Of a stretch of 43,762 bases of DNA, positions 27,594-35,942 are shown piece by piece. The stretch comes from Candidatus Segetimicrobium genomatis (GTDB taxonomy: Bacteria > Sysuimicrobiota > Sysuimicrobiia > Sysuimicrobiales > Segetimicrobiaceae). The notes under the pieces are model-generated. The model made no database searches, was not told where the DNA came from, and worked only from the letters and a program-made list of their open reading frames with translations. Both the position numbers and the translations under genes were made by a program. Every line of letters begins with the position of its first letter. Position 1 is the first letter of the stretch. The DNA lies in assembly GCA_005882275.1 (NCBI GenBank), contig VBAK01000121.1, positions 1-43,762 of the forward strand. Direction: 5' to 3'.

Positions 27594-29582
27594 TTGGCTA
27601 GTCTCGGGCGGTTCAGCCTGCTCGCGGCGCTCGTCCTGGCGCTGTACGCGCTGGCGGCCGCGGCCCTCGGCGGCCGCGCAGTCCGGCCGGGACTGGTGAC
27701 CAGCGCCGCCCGGGCCCTCGTCGCGATGGCCGCGCTCGAGGCGCTGGCCGGCGGGATTCTGATCGCCGCCCTGGTCCGCCGTGACTACACCTTCGCCTAC
27801 GTTGTCGCCCATGTCCGCGATGGGCAGGCGCTCGGGTACGACCTGACCGCCTTTTGGAGCGGGATGGAGGGATCGCTGCTCCTGTGGGCGCTGATCCTCT
27901 CCGGCTACACGCTCGCGGCCGTTCGCAGCATTGCGCGAACGCGGCCGCGGCTGCTCCCCGGCGTGGTTGGGGTGTGCGCCGGTGTGGCGGCGTTCTTCCT
28001 GTTCATGCTCACCGCCGTGACCCCGCCGTTCGTGACGGCGCCGTTCCCGCCCGCGGACGGGCAGGGCATGAATCCGCTCCTCCTCAATCCCTGGATGGCG
28101 ATCCACCCGCCCACGCTCTACCTCGGATTTGTCGGCCTGACCATCCCGTTTGCCATCGTCGTGGCCGGCCTCCTCACCGGCGGGGCGGACGAGGGCGGCG
28201 TGCTGCTCGCCCGCCGCTGGATGCTGTGGGCCTGGTACTGCCTGAGCATGGGGTTGATGTTCGGCGCGAAGTGGTCGTACGTCGTGCTGGGGTGGGGCGG
28301 GTACTGGGCCTGGGATCCGGTCGAGAACGCGGCGCTGATGCCGTGGCTGGTGTCGACCGCGTTTCTCCACTCGGTGTTGATCCAGGAACGGCGGGCGATG
28401 CTGCAGCAGTGGACGGTGGTGCTGGTGGTGCTCGCCTTCGGGCTGTCGATCTTCGGCACCTTCCTGACGCGCAGCGGGGTGCTCAGCAGCGTCCATTCCT
28501 TCACGCAGTCGCCCTTGGGCGGATATTTCCTCGGGTTTCTGGCGCTCAGCATGGTCGGCGCCTTCGGCCTGGTGGCGTGGCGCTGGGAGGGGCTGCGCAG
28601 CGAGCACACGCTGGATTCGGCGCTCTCGCGGGAGAGCGCCTTCCTGCTGAACAACGTCGTGTTCCTGGCCGTCGCGTTTACCGTGTTCCTGGGCACGGTG
28701 TTTCCCGTGCTGTCCGAGGCCGTGACGGGGAGGCGGATGAACGTCGGCCCGCCCTTCTTCGACCATGTGGTGACGCCGCTCGCCGTCGTCCTGCTTCTCT
28801 TGATGGGCGTCGGGCCGCTGCTCCCCTGGCGCCGCGCGTCCGCCGCCTCCCTCCGCAACAACTTTCTCGCGCCGGGGGCGGTGGGGATCATTCTGGCCCT
28901 CGGGTTGCTTGCCGCGGGGATGCGGGCACCCGGGGCCGTGCTCGCGTTTGCCCTCTCCGGCTTCGTCGCCGGCACGGTCGTCCTCGAGTTTGCGCGCGGG
29001 GTCCGCGTCCGCCGCGCCCACGGGGGGGAAGGGCCGGTCCGCGCGCTGGCGGCGCTGGTGCTGCAGCACCGGCGGCGCTACGGTGGGTACATCGTCCACC
29101 TCGGCATCCTCCTGCTGTTCTGCGGCGTCACCGGGTCGTCGGTCTTCAGCACCCAGCGGCTCGTCACGCTCCGCCCGGGAGAGGCCGTGGAGGTCGGCGA
29201 GTACCGGGTCCGCTACGACGGGCTCCGGCAGTCGACCCGGAGCGGCACCCTGGTGATGACGGCCGCGCTGCGCGCCTTCTCGGGGGGCCGGGATCTCGGC
29301 CCGCTGGACGCGCGGCGCACCCTCTTCCTCACGGGCCAGGACTCGACCACCGACATCGGCCTGCGCAGCACCCCCCGCGATGACTTGTACGTGACCCTGG
29401 TGGGCTGGACCGCCGGCGGGGACGCGACCCTCCGCCTGCTCGTCAACCCGCTCGTCGTGTGGATCTGGGCCGGAGGGCTCGTGGTGACGGCCGGCGCCGC
29501 GATCGGCATGGTGCCCGAACGGAGGGCGGCGCGCGTCCGCGAGGTCGTCCCCGCGGGCGCCTGGAGCCCCGGCGGCCTGTGA
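27594..29582 (+). CDS. ccmF: Cytochrome c heme lyase subunit CcmF
   Basis: CcmF, with its partners, attaches heme to CxxCH motifs of apocytochromes. The 662-residue multi-helix protein has the WWD-type domain GWGGYWAWDPVENAALMPW, the conserved FSGMEGSLLLW-like start, the histidines in NPWMAIHPPTLYLG and AFLHSVLI, and the late FLTRSGVLSSVHSF. About 14 helices and a periplasmic beta-rich segment near 545-630 are seen. TTG 27594 is the first usable start. A ccmH gene is not seen in the window. Confidence 0.95.
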   Translation: MASLGRFSLLAALVLALYALAAAALGGRAVRPGLVTSAARALVAMAALEALAGGILIAALVRRDYTFAYVVAHVRDGQALGYDLTAFWSGMEGSLLLWALILSGYTLAAVRSIARTRPRLLPGVVGVCAGVAAFFLFMLTAVTPPFVTAPFPPADGQGMNPLLLNPWMAIHPPTLYLGFVGLTIPFAIVVAGLLTGGADEGGVLLARRWMLWAWYCLSMGLMFGAKWSYVVLGWGGYWAWDPVENAALMPWLVSTAFLHSVLIQERRAMLQQWTVVLVVLAFGLSIFGTFLTRSGVLSSVHSFTQSPLGGYFLGFLALSMVGAFGLVAWRWEGLRSEHTLDSALSRESAFLLNNVVFLAVAFTVFLGTVFPVLSEAVTGRRMNVGPPFFDHVVTPLAVVLLLLMGVGPLLPWRRASAASLRNNFLAPGAVGIILALGLLAAGMRAPGAVLAFALSGFVAGTVVLEFARGVRVRRAHGGEGPVRALAALVLQHRRRYGGYIVHLGILLLFCGVTGSSVFSTQRLVTLRPGEAVEVGEYRVRYDGLRQSTRSGTLVMTAALRAFSGGRDLGPLDARRTLFLTGQDSTTDIGLRSTPRDDLYVTLVGWTAGGDATLRLLVNPLVVWIWAGGLVVTAGAAIGMVPERRAARVREVVPAGAWSPGGL

Positions 29583-29860
29583 CGGGTGTGGTGATGGCGG
29601 TCCTCGCCGCGGCGGCCGCCGTCTGGGTGCTGGCCCCGCTCCGCGCGGCTGCGGGGCCCGGGGGAGGATCGGGTTCCCGCGCGGGAGAGCCGCCGGAGCG
29701 GCTGCGCGCCGCACGGGGCGCCGTTGATGATGCCCTGCGGGATCTCGAGCTCGATCATGCGACGGGCAAGGTGAGCGAGGACGACTACCGCCTCCTCCGG
29801 GCCGGATACGAGGGCCGGGCGGCCGAGGCGGGCCGGACGTCGAGAGGATCCTCGCTCTGA
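29579..29860 (+). CDS. CcmI-like short membrane protein
   Basis: A 93-residue protein from GTG 29579, overlapping ccmF by four bases. One membrane helix (about 3-22) precedes a Gly-rich linker and a helical segment with LRDLELDHATGKVSEDDYRLLRA. That segment is the hallmark of the N-terminal part of CcmI (helix, then L-x-LE-x-D...G-x-S-x-x-[DE]-Y). The TPR part of full CcmI is missing. CcmI proteins hold apocytochrome c for heme attachment. The short form is common outside proteobacteria. Confidence 0.75.
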   Translation: MTGVVMAVLAAAAAVWVLAPLRAAAGPGGGSGSRAGEPPERLRAARGAVDDALRDLELDHATGKVSEDDYRLLRAGYEGRAAEAGRTSRGSSL

Positions 29861-29886
29861 CACCGGAGGGCCGGCATCGCCGGGGC

Positions 29887-30837
29887 ATGCTCTCGGTCGC
29901 GTGGAGTTGTTGCGCGATCCTTGTGCTGGCGGCGGCCTGCGCCGCAGACGCCGAAGAGGGTGTGATCCAGGGCCGGGTGGTGACGCGCACCGCGCCGTCC
30001 CACCCCATCGTCCACCAGGCCGTCCACCTCGAGATCGTCGAGCGCGCGGCCTCCTCGGTGCTGGACACGGTGACCGACGCCGGCGGCCGGTTTCGCTTCA
30101 CGCGCCTGCCGGTCGGCGGGATCCGGGTCTTTGTCCTCAGCGCCGAATACGGCGGGGTCCGCTATTCGGGCGAGCGGCTCGCGCTGCTCCCGGCTGCGCC
30201 GGTCCGGACCGTGGATCTTGCGGTCTACGAGCCGTCGACCGACCGCTCTGTGCTGCGCCCTCCCGTGATGTTCGCGGTGGTCGAGGTCGCCCCGGGCGCT
30301 CTCCGGGTCAGCGTGGTCCAGCGGCTCGAGAACCCCACCGACCGGACCGTCGTCTCGAGCCCGCGCGACCCCCTCGTCTTTCCCCTGCCCCCGGGGGCGC
30401 GGTCCGTCCGCTTTCTCGCCGGGTGGGTGGACCCCAGGGTCGACGGCGGGACGATCACGGATGCGTTTCCCGTGACGCCCGGCCGCACGGAGGTGGCGTA
30501 TGCCTGCACCCTGGCCGCGCGGCAATCCGAGGTGGCGGTGCCGTGGGTGTTTCCGGACGGCGCGGGCCAGGTCGATGTGCTGGTCGCCGATGTCGGGGTC
30601 GAGGCCGCGGCGGACGGGCTCGCGCCGCGTGGCGCCGTCGAGGGACCGACGGGACGCTTCCTCCATTGGAGCGGCGGACCGATTTCCCCACGACGCGGGG
30701 TGGTGCTCCGGCTCCGGGGCGTGCCCCTCGCCCGCGATCCGTGGCCGGCCGCGGTGGCGGCCGGTCTCGCGCTGATCCTCGCCGGCGGGCTGGCGCGCTC
30801 GTTCGCCCGCGCGCGCGATCCGGCGGCCCCCGCGTGA
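29887..30837 (+). CDS. Exported protein with carboxypeptidase-regulatory-like domain
   Basis: A 316-residue protein from ATG 29887. A signal peptide (residues 1-22, ending AACAADA) is followed by a beta-sandwich with VIQGRVVTRT and VTDAGGRFRFTRLPVGG, the pattern of carboxypeptidase-regulatory-like or CnaB-type domains. A second beta-rich region follows, and a C-terminal helix (about 290-308) with Arg-rich end may anchor it. I do not know its function. It lies between the ccm genes and the diheme cytochrome, so a role in cytochrome assembly or in the outer face of the electron-transfer complex is possible but only inferred. Confidence 0.65.
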   Translation: MLSVAWSCCAILVLAAACAADAEEGVIQGRVVTRTAPSHPIVHQAVHLEIVERAASSVLDTVTDAGGRFRFTRLPVGGIRVFVLSAEYGGVRYSGERLALLPAAPVRTVDLAVYEPSTDRSVLRPPVMFAVVEVAPGALRVSVVQRLENPTDRTVVSSPRDPLVFPLPPGARSVRFLAGWVDPRVDGGTITDAFPVTPGRTEVAYACTLAARQSEVAVPWVFPDGAGQVDVLVADVGVEAAADGLAPRGAVEGPTGRFLHWSGGPISPRRGVVLRLRGVPLARDPWPAAVAAGLALILAGGLARSFARARDPAAPA

Positions 30838-30915
30838 CGTGCGCTGAGGCGATGCCCATTCCCGAGATGGGCGGCGGAAGGAGACCGCGGAGCGCTCATG
30901 GAACACCAATAGCCC

Positions 30916-31839
30916 GTGCGTGCCCCCGGCTTGCTGGCGCAGCGTTCGCCATGGACAACAGACCGGCGTGCGGTGCGGAGTCCCAGAGCGCCTTCCGCGG
31001 CGCTCCTGGCGGCCGCCGCCGCCGCGCTCGCGCTCACCGGATGCCAGCCGGCGGTCGACGTCTCGAACGCGAAGGTGGCCCGCAGGCTCCCGCCCGCCGT
31101 GGAGACCGAGATTCCGCTGGTGACCGACGAGGACGAGCGGCCGATCGTGCCGGACGCGATCAAGGGGAAGCAGGTGTTCGACCAGAACTGCGCGGTGTGT
31201 CATGGGCCGACCGGCGAGGGCAACGGGCCCATGGCGGCGACGCTCGTGGCCCCCGACAAGGATGTGCTCACCGCGCTGCTCGGCGTGTTCCACATCGAGC
31301 TGCACCGCCCGCCGCTGCCGAGCAAACCGGCCAACTTCCACAGCCGCGATCTGGAGAACGTGATCAGCCCGGCGATCCTCTACGAGACGGTCACGGGCGG
31401 GCGGCCGCATACCGCGATGCCGGCGTTCGGGCCGGAGGCCTCGTTCGGGGCCAACAAAGCGCAGACCCTGACGAACGCGGAGCGGTGGGACGCCAACGTC
31501 TACGAGATGATGTTTCGGACCACGCCCGCGGAACTCAGCGCCGCCCGCGCGCTGTACAACCAGCAGTGCGCGGTCTGCCACGGGGTGGGTGGAGACGGCA
31601 AGGGGCCCCGGGGACGCGAGGTGGCGGTCCGGCTGTGGTCGTGGGCCCGATCGGAGGGGCCGGGGATCTTCACCGACCCCAACTACATGGTCCAGCGAAA
31701 CCCGAGCGAACTGACGAACGCCATCCTGGACGGCCACGGGATGATGCCGAGCTACCGTGGAAAGCTCTCCACGGAGCAGATGAACGGTCTCGTTGATTAC
31801 ATCTACACCTTCTTCTACAGGCACCCGCCGATCCAGTAG
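30916..31839 (+). CDS. Diheme cytochrome c lipoprotein of the Rieske/cytochrome b cluster
   Basis: The frame runs from GTG 30916 (307 residues); GTG 30973 would give a neater lipoprotein signal. The lipobox LTGC places the anchoring Cys at residue 43. Two CAVCH heme sites lie at Cys92-His96 and Cys218-His222, each in a cytochrome c fold (KGKQVFDQNCAVCHG and ALYNQQCAVCHG). Likely Met ligands are in TAMPAFG and GMMPSYRG. It lies directly ahead of the Rieske gene, so it probably takes the place of cytochrome c1 or f as the high-potential acceptor. The upstream ccm genes would mature it. Confidence 0.9.
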   Translation: MRAPGLLAQRSPWTTDRRAVRSPRAPSAALLAAAAAALALTGCQPAVDVSNAKVARRLPPAVETEIPLVTDEDERPIVPDAIKGKQVFDQNCAVCHGPTGEGNGPMAATLVAPDKDVLTALLGVFHIELHRPPLPSKPANFHSRDLENVISPAILYETVTGGRPHTAMPAFGPEASFGANKAQTLTNAERWDANVYEMMFRTTPAELSAARALYNQQCAVCHGVGGDGKGPRGREVAVRLWSWARSEGPGIFTDPNYMVQRNPSELTNAILDGHGMMPSYRGKLSTEQMNGLVDYIYTFFYRHPPIQ

Positions 31840-31892
31840 TAGAATACGGGTGGAGGGGATATCCTCGGTGCGGCGCGGGAGGGACTCGGACG

Positions 31893-32537
31893 ATGAGATT
31901 TGACCGGCGGGGGCTGCTCAAGACCCTGACGGCGCTTCCGGTGATCGGTGGGCTGCTGGCGATCCTCTCGCCGCTGCTGCGCTATCTGAAGCCCAACGAC
32001 GGCCCGTATCAGCTCCCGCTGACCGACCAGGACAGGCCCCAGGGCGGCGCCCAGGTCGTCGGCAAGACGACCTCCCTCCAGAAGCCGTGGGACTTCTTCT
32101 ACTTTACCTACGTGCAGCAGTACGCGCAGTATGATGCGACCGGGTTCAAGAAGGCCAACATCGCCGGGGTGGCGGTGCGGCTGCCGAAGAAGGTAAAGTT
32201 CGCGCTCCCCCCCGAACTGGGGGGGTTCGTGGGCTATCCGGGGGAGACCGACATCGTCCTCTTCCAGCGGATCTGCCCGCACCTGGGGTGCATCTTCAAC
32301 TTCATCCCGGACTGGCACGAGGTCACGGCCGGCTACGGAGGGTACGTCCCGCCGGATTGGGAGCGGCACTCGCTGATGGCCTGCCCCTGCCACCTCAGCA
32401 TCTATGACCCGGCCTTTCCGGACAAGCCCGGCAACGTGATCTCCGGCCCGGCGCCGCGCGGGGCCCGGTACTTCCGGTACGAGATTCGCGGAGAGGACAT
32501 CGTCGTCACGGGAGCGGAGGAAGGCGGGATCGCGTAA
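31893..32537 (+). CDS. Rieske [2Fe-2S] protein
   Basis: A 214-residue protein from ATG 31893, with GGAGGG upstream. The N-terminus reads DRRGLLKTL followed by a hydrophobic helix, a twin-arginine-type signal anchor; tatA lies 5 kb downstream. The cluster site is complete: CPHLGC (Cys128, His130, Cys133) and CPCH (Cys164, Cys166, His167), where Cys133 and Cys166 form the usual disulfide. Between the cluster motifs is a longer insertion (WHEVTAGYGGYVPPDWERH) than in b6f or bc1 proteins. It accepts an electron from quinol and passes it to the cytochrome c. Confidence 0.95.
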   Translation: MRFDRRGLLKTLTALPVIGGLLAILSPLLRYLKPNDGPYQLPLTDQDRPQGGAQVVGKTTSLQKPWDFFYFTYVQQYAQYDATGFKKANIAGVAVRLPKKVKFALPPELGGFVGYPGETDIVLFQRICPHLGCIFNFIPDWHEVTAGYGGYVPPDWERHSLMACPCHLSIYDPAFPDKPGNVISGPAPRGARYFRYEIRGEDIVVTGAEEGGIA

Positions 32538-32560
32538 GCCCCGCCGCGGGAGGACGGATC

Positions 32561-33721
32561 GTGGACGCAGTGCTCGCGGATCTCAAGGAGTGGCTCCAGG
32601 ACCGCAAGCAGCACCTGGACCTCTTCGACGAGACGAAGACGGCGCGTCTCGACAACCCGCTGTATACGCTCGGCGGGCTCGTCTGGCTCTCGTGGATGAT
32701 CGTGATCGTCTCCGGCGTGATCTTGATGCTGTGGTACATCCCGACGACGACCGGCGCCTACCAGTCGATCATGCACATCACCTACGATATTCCCCTGGGC
32801 TGGCTCGCGCGGGGGATGCACAAGTACGGCGCGGACATGCTGATCACGTGCATCACGCTGCGGATCTACCGGATGTATTTCGCGGGCGAGTACAAGAAGC
32901 CGGGAGAGCTGTCCTGGATGATCCTCTTTGCCTCCCTGGTCCTGGGGATGATCTCCGGCATCACCGGGTACCTCCTGATCTGGAACCAGCGCGCGTTCTG
33001 GGCGGCGAAGACGGTGCTCACCGTCCCGACCTACTACGACGAGATCCCCCTGGTCAAGAACACGGGGCTCGGACACGCGATCGCCTACATCTTCCTCGGC
33101 GGGCCGGCCGTGGCGCAGGCGGCCATCACCCGGTTCTACGCCATCCACCTCGGCATCTCCGTGCTCCTCGTGATCCTGGCGGAGGTCTTCTTCTACCGGA
33201 CGCGCCGGCGGCGGCTCAACCTCTCGCTGTTCACCGTCGCGCTCGTCATCGTCTTCATGACGTGGCTGAGTTTTGACCGGCTGACGGAGATGGGCCGGTG
33301 GGCGAACCCGAACCGCACGCCGCTGCCCATCCTCTCGGACTGGTACTTCCTGGCGCTCTACCAGCTCGTGAAGTACATGCCCCCGCTGTGGGCGGGGATC
33401 GCCCCGGCGCTCCTGATCGGGTACGGGATGGCCGTGCCCTTCCTCGACCGGACGAAGGAGACCCGGGCCCTCGAGCGGCCGTTCTTTTTCGTGGTCGGCC
33501 TGCTGGCGCTCGCCTACTTCATCGGCTTCACGGTCCTGATCATGCTGAACATCGCGGTGATCAGCCGCGATCCGCCGGTCATCTTCGCCGTCACGGTCGT
33601 GGTCCTCACCCTCGCGTTCATCTGGGAGATGGCCCACCGGCGGCGGAAGCGCCTCGCGGCGCAACAGGCGAAGCCGGCGCCGCCCGGACGGCCCGCCCCC
33701 GGCGCCGCGCCGGCCGGCTGA
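32561..33721 (+). CDS. Cytochrome b (b6 plus subunit IV fused) lacking heme bH ligands
   Basis: A 386-residue membrane protein from GTG 32561 with about eight helices, in b6-then-subunit-IV order. In helix B, His87 is present but the second ligand place, 14 residues on, is Arg101 (HKYGADMLITCITLR). In helix D, His196 is present but positions 210 and 211 are Phe. The retained pair corresponds to heme bL, the missing pair to heme bH. The quinol-site motif PEWY appears as SDWY (259-262). The Cys that binds heme ci in b6 (FYCLGG) is Thr here (LYTLGG). It follows the Rieske gene by 23 bases and should pair with it. Confidence 0.92.
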   Translation: MDAVLADLKEWLQDRKQHLDLFDETKTARLDNPLYTLGGLVWLSWMIVIVSGVILMLWYIPTTTGAYQSIMHITYDIPLGWLARGMHKYGADMLITCITLRIYRMYFAGEYKKPGELSWMILFASLVLGMISGITGYLLIWNQRAFWAAKTVLTVPTYYDEIPLVKNTGLGHAIAYIFLGGPAVAQAAITRFYAIHLGISVLLVILAEVFFYRTRRRRLNLSLFTVALVIVFMTWLSFDRLTEMGRWANPNRTPLPILSDWYFLALYQLVKYMPPLWAGIAPALLIGYGMAVPFLDRTKETRALERPFFFVVGLLALAYFIGFTVLIMLNIAVISRDPPVIFAVTVVVLTLAFIWEMAHRRRKRLAAQQAKPAPPGRPAPGAAPAG

Positions 33722-33987
33722 TGATGCGGCGAAAAGCCCTCTTTTATCTCCTGCTCGGCCTGGCGACCGTCGGCCTGAGCCGGTTCCTGCAGGCCTGGCG
33801 GCAGTGGCGCCTCGCCCCCTCCGTCGAGGGCGGGGCCGTGGTGGCACTCATCGGATGCGCGCTGCTCGCGGTGATGCTCTGGTTGGGGTTCATCCTCTAT
33901 GAAGTCGACCGCGCCACGGGACAGGTCCGCCGCCGGATCGGCCTGTACGAGTGGGTGCTGGCCCGGGGCACGGCGGGGAAGCGGTGA
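33721..33987 (+). CDS. Small two-helix membrane protein of the cytochrome b cluster
   Basis: An 88-residue protein from ATG 33721, sharing one base with the stop of the cytochrome b gene. Helices at about 6-22 and 37-60 are joined by a short loop with Trp and Arg, and a basic C-terminus follows (EVDRATGQVRRRIGLYEW). No known domain. Its place between the two cytochrome b genes, with overlaps on both sides, suggests a structural subunit like the small helices of b6f or bc1 complexes. Confidence 0.75.
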   Translation: MMRRKALFYLLLGLATVGLSRFLQAWRQWRLAPSVEGGAVVALIGCALLAVMLWLGFILYEVDRATGQVRRRIGLYEWVLARGTAGKR

Positions 33988-34205
33988 CCGGGGTGGACAA
34001 CGACCGGGCGGCGGCCTACGGGATGTGGATCGCGCTCCTTTCGCTCGTGAGCCTGGTCTGCGTGATCGGCATCGCGTGGGCCGAGCTGACCAGCCCGGGC
34101 CACCCCGGGCACCGCCTGCTGGGCGGCGGGCTCATCGGAGTGGTGCTGCTGGCCTACTCATTCATTCTGCTGTTTCTCCGCAAGGGAGGGTTCACGGGTG
34201 TATAG
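33984..34205 (+). CDS. Second small membrane protein of the cytochrome b cluster
   Basis: A 73-residue protein from GTG 33984, overlapping the previous gene by four bases. Helices at about 12-34 and 47-66 are separated by a short loop with SPGHPGHR. It overlaps the next gene by eight bases, and that gene's ribosome-binding site (AAGGGAGGG) lies inside its last codons. No family is recognised; a small subunit of the same complex is likely. Confidence 0.72.
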   Translation: MTGVDNDRAAAYGMWIALLSLVSLVCVIGIAWAELTSPGHPGHRLLGGGLIGVVLLAYSFILLFLRKGGFTGV

Positions 34206-35355
34206 GCGCCTGCTCGCCTCGCTGCTCCGGTGGACGCTCCGGCTGGACGTGGGGATCAACAGGGTCTACCCCGCGGACTTCAACCCGCTCTACTACACCG
34301 GGGGCCTCTCCAACCTGTTCCTGACCATCCTCATCCTGTCGGGGCTCTTCCTCTTCTTCTACTACGTGCCGTCGTACAACGAGGCCTATACCACCGTGCA
34401 GTACATCTCGGAGCGGGTCCCCTATGGGCAGATCATCCGCGGGATCCACCGCTACTCCGCCGACGGGTTTGTGATCGTGATCCTGCTGCACTTCTTCCGC
34501 AACTGGTTCACGGAGCGGTTCCGCTTCTCCCGCGATGAGCCCTGGATCAGCGGCATGATGCTGCTGGTGTTCGCCGGCTTCATCGGCGTCACCGGATATG
34601 TGCTGGTCTGGGATCAGCGCGCCGAACTGCTGGTGGTGATGACGGGGAACGCCCTCGCCGCCGTTCCGGCGGTCGGCGGGTGGCTGCGGAACCTGCTCTT
34701 CGGCGGCCCCGGGCTGACCAACCTGCTCCTGCCGCGGATGCTGTTCCTGCACGTGGGACCGGCGGTCCTGCTCTACGTGCTGCTGTGGTGGCACTACGTG
34801 CGCCTCCGCCACCCCAAGGTCTGGCCCCCGGCGGTCTGGACCCTGTTCTCGCTCGGCGTGGTCCTGCTGCTCTCGGGGCTGATCCCCGCGGCGAGCCAGC
34901 CCCAGGCCTCGCCCACCACCCCGCCCAGGGCCCTGGCCGTCGACTGGTTGTTCCTGCTCCCATACGTGAGCCTCAAGTATCTCACCCCGCTGTGGCTGAT
35001 CGTGCTCGCGACCGTGATCATCGTGTACGGCCTCTACATCCCGTATCAGCTTCCGGAGACGAGGGCCGAGATGGGCCTGCGAGAGTCGGGGATCGCCCAG
35101 GTGATCGACGCCAACTGCACCGGGTGCGAGCTGTGCTACTACGACTGCCCCTACAACGCGATCGTGATGGCGCCGAGCCCCCACCCGGGCGTGACGAAGG
35201 CGGCCCAGGCCCGCAAGCTGCTGGCCATCGTGCTGGAATCGCGCTGCGTCGAGTGCGGCATCTGCATCGGCGCGTGCCCGTTTGAGGCCCTGGAGCTGCC
35301 CCACTTCCTCGAACAGGATGTCGAGGCGAAGGTGCTGGCCGCATGCCGGAGCTAG
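34198..35355 (+). CDS. Cytochrome b fused to a 2x[4Fe-4S] ferredoxin domain
   Basis: A 385-residue protein from GTG 34198. The cytochrome b part has all four heme ligands: His84 and His98 in helix B, His185 and His199 in helix D, both 14 apart. The region after helix D holds two more helices and, in place of PEWY, VDWL (248-251). The b6 heme-ci Cys place is Tyr (LYYTGG). From about residue 300 there is a bacterial-type ferredoxin with CTGCELCYYDCP (Cys307, 310, 313, 317) and CVECGICIGACP (Cys350, 353, 356, 360), ligands for two [4Fe-4S] clusters, facing the cytoplasm by topology. It overlaps the next gene by 13 bases. Confidence 0.92.
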   Translation: MYRRLLASLLRWTLRLDVGINRVYPADFNPLYYTGGLSNLFLTILILSGLFLFFYYVPSYNEAYTTVQYISERVPYGQIIRGIHRYSADGFVIVILLHFFRNWFTERFRFSRDEPWISGMMLLVFAGFIGVTGYVLVWDQRAELLVVMTGNALAAVPAVGGWLRNLLFGGPGLTNLLLPRMLFLHVGPAVLLYVLLWWHYVRLRHPKVWPPAVWTLFSLGVVLLLSGLIPAASQPQASPTTPPRALAVDWLFLLPYVSLKYLTPLWLIVLATVIIVYGLYIPYQLPETRAEMGLRESGIAQVIDANCTGCELCYYDCPYNAIVMAPSPHPGVTKAAQARKLLAIVLESRCVECGICIGACPFEALELPHFLEQDVEAKVLAACRS

Positions 35356-35942
35356 GATCGCCCCCGGCGCCCCGGTCCCGGAGCGCGCCCGCGCCGGACG
35401 TTCAGGCCCGCGCCGCAGGCCCGGGCGCCGCCGCGCGCCGCCCCAAAATTGTCGGATTCCTCTGCGACTGGGCGGTGAGCGCGGAGGGCATCGTCCGCGA
35501 GGACGGAACGATGCGGGACCTGCCGAACGTGACGCTGATCAAGGTCCCGTGCTCGGGCTTCATCCGGCCGTCCTGGCTGGAGTTCGCCCTCAAGAACGGC
35601 GCCGACGGCACGTTCGTGTGCGGCTGCCCGCTGGGGGACTGCTTCAACCGGCTCGGCAACAACCTCATCCAGGACCGCGTCGCCCAGATGCGTCGGCGGC
35701 TGGAGCGCCAGAAGATCCAGCCCGACCGCGTCGGCACGATCTACTACGGCCTGCACGAGCAGGAGCAGTTCGTGGCGGCCGTCCGGGAGTTCAGCGACCG
35801 CGTGGCCCAACTGCCCGCGGCCCCTCCGCCGCCGGCCCGACGGCCTGGCGGCGCGAGCCCGGCGCAGAGCGCGGGGCGCCTGCCCGGCGAGGGCGCGGAC
35901 GGCGCCCCGTCGGGGCCGACCCCCGCCCCGGAGGAGTCGTAA
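35343..35942 (+). CDS. MvhD/FlpD-type iron-sulfur protein (hydrogenase delta-subunit family)
   Basis: A 199-residue protein from ATG 35343. After an Ala/Pro-rich lead, residues 36-160 match the FlpD/MvhD family: KIVGFLCDW, then VPCSG and ADGTFVCGCPLGDC, with the EQEQFVAAVREF helix at the end. Cysteines 41, 70, 93, 95 and 100 are present; the second Cys of the usual CNWC is Ala (CDWA). In methanogens MvhD carries electrons between hydrogenase and heterodisulfide reductase. No hydrogenase or HdrA gene is near. The overlap with the cytochrome b-ferredoxin gene suggests it takes or gives electrons at the ferredoxin domain. The C-terminal 55 residues are low-complexity Pro/Ala/Gly. Confidence 0.88.
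   Translation: MPELGSPPAPRSRSAPAPDVQARAAGPGAAARRPKIVGFLCDWAVSAEGIVREDGTMRDLPNVTLIKVPCSGFIRPSWLEFALKNGADGTFVCGCPLGDCFNRLGNNLIQDRVAQMRRRLERQKIQPDRVGTIYYGLHEQEQFVAAVREFSDRVAQLPAAPPPPARRPGGASPAQSAGRLPGEGADGAPSGPTPAPEES

Noticed and set aside
27066-30101. Very long (about 1,000 codons) minus-strand open frame
   Set aside because: It lies antisense to ccmD, ccmE, ccmF, the CcmI-like gene and the start of the secreted-protein gene, and is His/Arg/Pro-rich. It is an effect of high G+C at third codon positions.
30854-30872. GCCCAT/ATGGGC hairpin as a terminator before the diheme cytochrome gene
   Set aside because: No T tract follows and the adjacent genes run in the same direction; it may be a leader structure but cannot be supported.
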